Positions 61,109-64,000 of a stretch of DNA of 64,000 nt are shown in pieces (the stretch's first letter is position 1; each line of letters opens with the position of its first letter). Source of the DNA: Pseudomonas hormoni (GTDB lineage: Bacteria > Pseudomonadota > Gammaproteobacteria > Pseudomonadales > Pseudomonadaceae); contig NZ_CP075566.1 in the NCBI RefSeq assembly GCF_018502625.1, positions 2,900,001-2,964,000 on the forward strand, written 5' to 3'. The notes beneath the pieces are model-generated. The model worked only from the letters and a program-made list of their open reading frames with translations. It did no database searches and was not told the DNA's origin. The position numbers and the translations under genes were made by a program.

Positions 61109-61657
61109 TCAGAAGTTAGCCGGGGTGTTGGCGCTGATGATTTCAGCCTCATCCTGGCCAATATTGCGGAATTTGTGCGGCAGCGTTGTCGGGAAATAGT
61201 AGCCATCGCCAGCATTCAGCACACTAATCTGCCCATCAACCGTCAACTCAACCGTCCCCCGCGTAACCAACCCACACTCCTCCCCTTCCGAGTGCACAAT
61301 CGGCTCTTCCCCCGAGCTCGCCCCCGGCGCGTACTGCTCACGCAATAAACGCATCTGCCGGCTCGGCACCGAAGCGCCAATCAACAGCAACCGCAACCCA
61401 TGACGCCCAAGATCGGGCTGTTCATTGGCGCGGAACACGTATTGGTGCTCACGCGGCGGTTGGTCGAAGGTGAAGAAGTCCGCCAAGGACATGGGGATGC
61501 CTTCGAGCAGTTTTTTCAGGGAGCTGACGGAGGGACTGACGCGATTCTGTTCGATCAGGGAGATGGTGGCATTGGTGACGCCGCTACGCCGGGCCAGCTC
61601 GCGCTGGGAGAGTTTGTAGCTTTCGCGTACTAATTTGAGTCGTGAGCCCGTGTCCAT
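61109..61657 (-). CDS. puuR: XRE-cupin transcriptional regulator, PuuR-like
   Basis: A 182-residue repressor with an N-terminal HTH (GSRLKLVRESYKLSQRELARRSGVTNATISLIEQ) and a C-terminal cupin (PIVHSEGEECGLVTRGTVELTVDG ... GDGYYFPTTLPHKFRNIG). Length and plan are those of PuuR, which represses putrescine catabolism and is released by putrescine. Genes for PuuB- and PuuC-like enzymes lie 500 bp away on the same strand, with REPINs between, which supports the assignment. Confidence 0.87.
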   Translation of the reverse strand: MDTGSRLKLVRESYKLSQRELARRSGVTNATISLIEQNRVSPSVSSLKKLLEGIPMSLADFFTFDQPPREHQYVFRANEQPDLGRHGLRLLLIGASVPSRQMRLLREQYAPGASSGEEPIVHSEGEECGLVTRGTVELTVDGQISVLNAGDGYYFPTTLPHKFRNIGQDEAEIISANTPANF

Positions 61658-62161
61658 GACAGCCTTATGCGAGAAATACTTAAGGGTTATGGGGGTGGAT
61701 GGCGGGCGACTTTTGGCCGCGAAAGTACCGCTTCCCTGTCCCGTAATTGTGAAAGGCGGGTATTAAATCACGTTTGATGGTGTTGCTCAGCAGGTTCGAT
61801 GAATGGGTGGGTGAAAAGGCTGTTTAGGCCGGAAGTCAGGCGGTTCAGCGGTGAAAAGTATAGGTACGACTGCTGTGTGTCAGCCGGTATTGATAGCGAC
61901 TGGTATGGCGTCATCGCGAGCAAGCTCGGCTCCTACAGGGGTTGCGGTGTGTCAGGTGGCATTGATGGTGGCCGTTATGGCCTCTTCGCGAGCAGGCTCG
62001 CTCCCACATTTGATCGGCGGTGTTTGCAGGGTCTGAGCACACCGCCAATCCCCTGTAGGAGCAGAGCTTGCTCGCGAAGGCGGTGTGTCAGGCGGCATTG
62101 ATGTTGGCTGTGCCGCCGTCTTCGCGAGCAAGCTCTGCTCCTACAGGGATTTGCGTTGGGC
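61658..62161. repeat. intergenic region filled with REPINs
   Basis: No gene seen in these 504 bp. REP arms occur at about 61911-61938, 61982-62006, 62051-62078 and 62119-62149 (for example TTCGCGAGCAAGCTCTGCTC). The linkers contain GTGTGTCAGGCGGCATTGAT-like spacers that match the 36.6-kb array. The first 140 bp should hold the PuuR-like promoter. Confidence 0.8.
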
Positions 62162-63445
62162 TTAGATGCCGAACCGATCGCGCAGCGCGTAATACGCGGC
62201 GCCCATGGCGGTGAGTGGGGCCTGGAAGGTGCGGCCACCGATCATGGGCATGTGCGGCAAGGATGCGAAAGCATCGAAGCGTTCGGCGTCGCCGCGGATC
62301 ATTTCCGAGATCAATTTGCCGGCCAGGTGTGAACAGGTGACGCCGTGGCCGCTGTAGCCTTGCATGTAGTAGGCGTTTTTCTCGATGCGGCCGAATTGCG
62401 GCATGCGTGACATGGTCAGCAGGAAGTTGCCGGTCCAGCGGTAGTCGATCTTCACGTCCTTCAGTTGCGGGAAGGTCTTGAGGATTTTCGGCTTGATCAG
62501 TTGCTCGATGTCGTCCGGCTCACGCGCACCATACACCACACCGCCGCCATACAGCAGGCGGTTGTCTGCGGTGAGGCGGTAGTAATCGAGCAGGTAGTTG
62601 CAGTCTTCGACGCAGTAGTTGTTTTTGATCAGGCTGCGCGCAACCTTCTCGGACAACGGTTCGGTGACGACGATTTGCGAGCCGCAGGGCATGCTTTTGC
62701 GCGTGACGCGGTTGTCGAGGTCTTGCGGCAGGTAGGCGTTGCCGGCGATCAGCAGGTACTTGGCGCGGACCAGGCCTTTGGCGGTGCGTACGGTGATCGG
62801 TTCGCCGTAGGTAATTTCCACGGCGGCCGATTGTTCGTAGATTTTGCCGCCCAGGCCGATGATGGCCGAGGCTTCGCCGAGGGCCAGGTTCAGCGGGTGG
62901 ATGTGGCCGCCCTGCATGTCGAGCAGGCCACCGACGTAGTTGTCGCATCCGACTTCGCGCTTGATGTCGGCCGCGTCGAGCATTTTCAGGTTCTTGTTGC
63001 CGTAACGTTCCCAACTGCTCTTCTGTTCGGCCAGGCCTTTGAGTTGCTTTTTATTCAGCGCGGCGAAGATGCCGCCCGGCTTGTAGTCGCACTGGATGTC
63101 GTAGTGTTGTATGCGCTGACGGATGATGTCGGCGCCTTCGAAGATCATGCTACCGAGGACTTCGGCGGTCTTGTCGCCGTAGCGTTCTTCGATGACATCG
63201 ACGTCGCGGCTGTAGGAGTTGACCAGTTGGCCGCCGTTGCGACCGCTGGCGCCGAAACCAACTTTCGCGGCTTCGAGCACGGTCACGCTGTAGCCGGCTT
63301 CGGCAAGGAACAGGGCCGAGGACAAACCGGTGTAGCCGGCGCCGATCACGCAGACGTCGCAGTCCACCGCTTGCTCAAGCACCGGGAAATCGCCGATGCG
63401 GTTGGTGGTTGCGGCGTAGTAGCTGTTTACATGTGCTTGTTTCAT
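62162..63445 (-). CDS. puuB: gamma-glutamylputrescine oxidase, PuuB-like
   Basis: A 427-residue FAD-dependent amine oxidase of the DAO family. The FAD fold is CDVCVIGAGYTGLSSALFLAEAGYSVTVLEA, followed by FGASGRNGGQLVNSY; the C-terminal ends with MQGYSGHGVTCSHLAGKLISE. This order matches PuuB/OrdL. It oxidises gamma-glutamylputrescine to the aminobutyraldehyde, releasing ammonia and peroxide. ATG 63445 has GGAGAAA upstream; a longer frame to 63568 is not coding-like. The aldehyde dehydrogenase gene upstream and PuuR downstream make a puu block. Confidence 0.88.
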   Translation of the reverse strand: MKQAHVNSYYAATTNRIGDFPVLEQAVDCDVCVIGAGYTGLSSALFLAEAGYSVTVLEAAKVGFGASGRNGGQLVNSYSRDVDVIEERYGDKTAEVLGSMIFEGADIIRQRIQHYDIQCDYKPGGIFAALNKKQLKGLAEQKSSWERYGNKNLKMLDAADIKREVGCDNYVGGLLDMQGGHIHPLNLALGEASAIIGLGGKIYEQSAAVEITYGEPITVRTAKGLVRAKYLLIAGNAYLPQDLDNRVTRKSMPCGSQIVVTEPLSEKVARSLIKNNYCVEDCNYLLDYYRLTADNRLLYGGGVVYGAREPDDIEQLIKPKILKTFPQLKDVKIDYRWTGNFLLTMSRMPQFGRIEKNAYYMQGYSGHGVTCSHLAGKLISEMIRGDAERFDAFASLPHMPMIGGRTFQAPLTAMGAAYYALRDRFGI

Positions 63446-63497
63446 AGGTTTCTCCGATGGCCGCTGGAATGTGCCCGCGACCGCCGTTGTAGAAGTG

Positions 63498-64000
63498 TTA
63501 GAGCTTGATCCAGGTCGCTTTGAGTTCGGTGTATTTGTCGAACGCGTGCAGCGATTTGTCCCGACCATTACCCGACTGCTTGTACCCGCCGAACGGCGCG
63601 GTCATGTCGCCGCCGTCGTACTGGTTGACCCAGACGCTGCCGGCGCGCAAGCCGCGGGCGAAGGTGTGGGCCTTGCTCAGGTTGCTGGTCCAGACGCCGG
63701 CGGCCAGGCCGAAGATGCTGTCGTTGGCGATGGCCAGTGCTTCTTCAGCGCTGTCGAAGGTGATCAGCGAGAGCACCGGGCCAAAGATTTCTTCCCGGGC
63801 GATAGTCATGGCGTTGGTCACGCCGTCGAAGATCGCCGGCTCCACGTACAGGCCGCCGGTGGCTTCAAGGGTGCGGCTGCCGCCGGCGATCAATTGCGCG
63901 CCCTGGTCTTTGCCGACCTGGATGTAACGCAACACGTTGTCCAGTTGACGCTGATCGACGACCGCGCCGACGGTGGTTTTTGGATCGAGGGCGTGCCCCG
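63498..64000 (-). CDS. puuC: aldehyde dehydrogenase, PuuC-like (partial, C-terminal part)
   Basis: The last 167 codons of an NAD(P)-dependent aldehyde dehydrogenase; the start lies beyond base 64000. Visible motifs are GLYVEPAIFDGVTNAMTIAREEIFGPVLSLI, NDSIFGLAAGVWTSNLSKA and GGYKQSGNGRDKSLHAFDKYTELKATWIKL, the usual end of the gamma-glutamyl-gamma-aminobutyraldehyde dehydrogenase group. The catalytic Cys is outside the window. It lies 52 bp upstream of the PuuB-like gene on the same strand and would take the next step of putrescine breakdown. Confidence 0.88.
   Translation of the reverse strand, partial: GHALDPKTTVGAVVDQRQLDNVLRYIQVGKDQGAQLIAGGSRTLEATGGLYVEPAIFDGVTNAMTIAREEIFGPVLSLITFDSAEEALAIANDSIFGLAAGVWTSNLSKAHTFARGLRAGSVWVNQYDGGDMTAPFGGYKQSGNGRDKSLHAFDKYTELKATWIKL

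Overview
The window reads as a chromosomal segment of a fluorescens-group Pseudomonas. The evidence is a GC-rich sequence with long antisense shadow frames, a mexEF-oprN-type efflux operon, an alginate operon (algD-8-44-K-E-G-X-L-A), a putrescine (puu) block, and many Pseudomonas REP/REPIN hairpins (GTGGGAGCGGGCTTGCCCGCG-like or CGCGAGCAAGC-like). No rRNA, tRNA, CRISPR array or complete insertion sequence was seen.

Layout. 1-7 kb: mexEF-oprN (minus, outer membrane gene cut by the window edge) with a MexT-like LysR reduced to its DNA-binding domain and a divergent TetR gene. 7-10 kb: a KGG-repeat stress protein, a lone ClpP-fold protein and a chemoreceptor. 10-20 kb: a probable aromatic or hydrophobic-substrate catabolic island, with FadL porin, acyl-CoA synthetase, FAH-family enzyme, extradiol (VOC) dioxygenase, TetR, OYE-type reductase, second TetR and MhpA-like FAD hydroxylase, and clear palindromic operators. 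20.5-29.7 kb: an OmpR-HTH/AAA/TPR regulator followed by a small protein and a second RND efflux set (outer membrane factor, adaptor, pump). 29.8-36.5 kb: YdiJ-like D-2-hydroxyglutarate dehydrogenase with a divergent LysR, a secreted alpha/beta hydrolase, a YfcE-like phosphoesterase, and two gene remnants (amidase, PotF-like). 36.8-42.9 kb: two Rid proteins, a flavin monooxygenase, DUF1028, an ArgE-like M20 peptidase and an NCS1 permease, probably one catabolic pathway for a nitrogen compound. 43.6-56.2 kb: the alginate operon. 56.5-61 kb: small genes, REPs, toxin-antitoxin remnants, a truncated GNAT gene, IS21-like end repeats, LysE, AraC-GyrI and Nudix. 61.1-64 kb: PuuR-, PuuB- and PuuC-like putrescine catabolism genes, the last cut by the window edge.

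Most notable: the alginate operon goes straight from algL to algA, so the O-acetylation genes algI, algJ and algF are absent from their usual place. In the same operon AlgX carries Asn where the D-x-H-W motif normally has its catalytic His. Both changes point the same way, to an alginate machine that has lost acetylation but keeps polymerisation, epimerisation, lyase and export functions. Other items of interest are the Rid/FMO/DUF1028/ArgE/NCS1 cluster, the extradiol cluster with a 28-bp perfect palindrome and a Tat-like leader on its FAH enzyme, and several broken genes too short for routine ORF calling.
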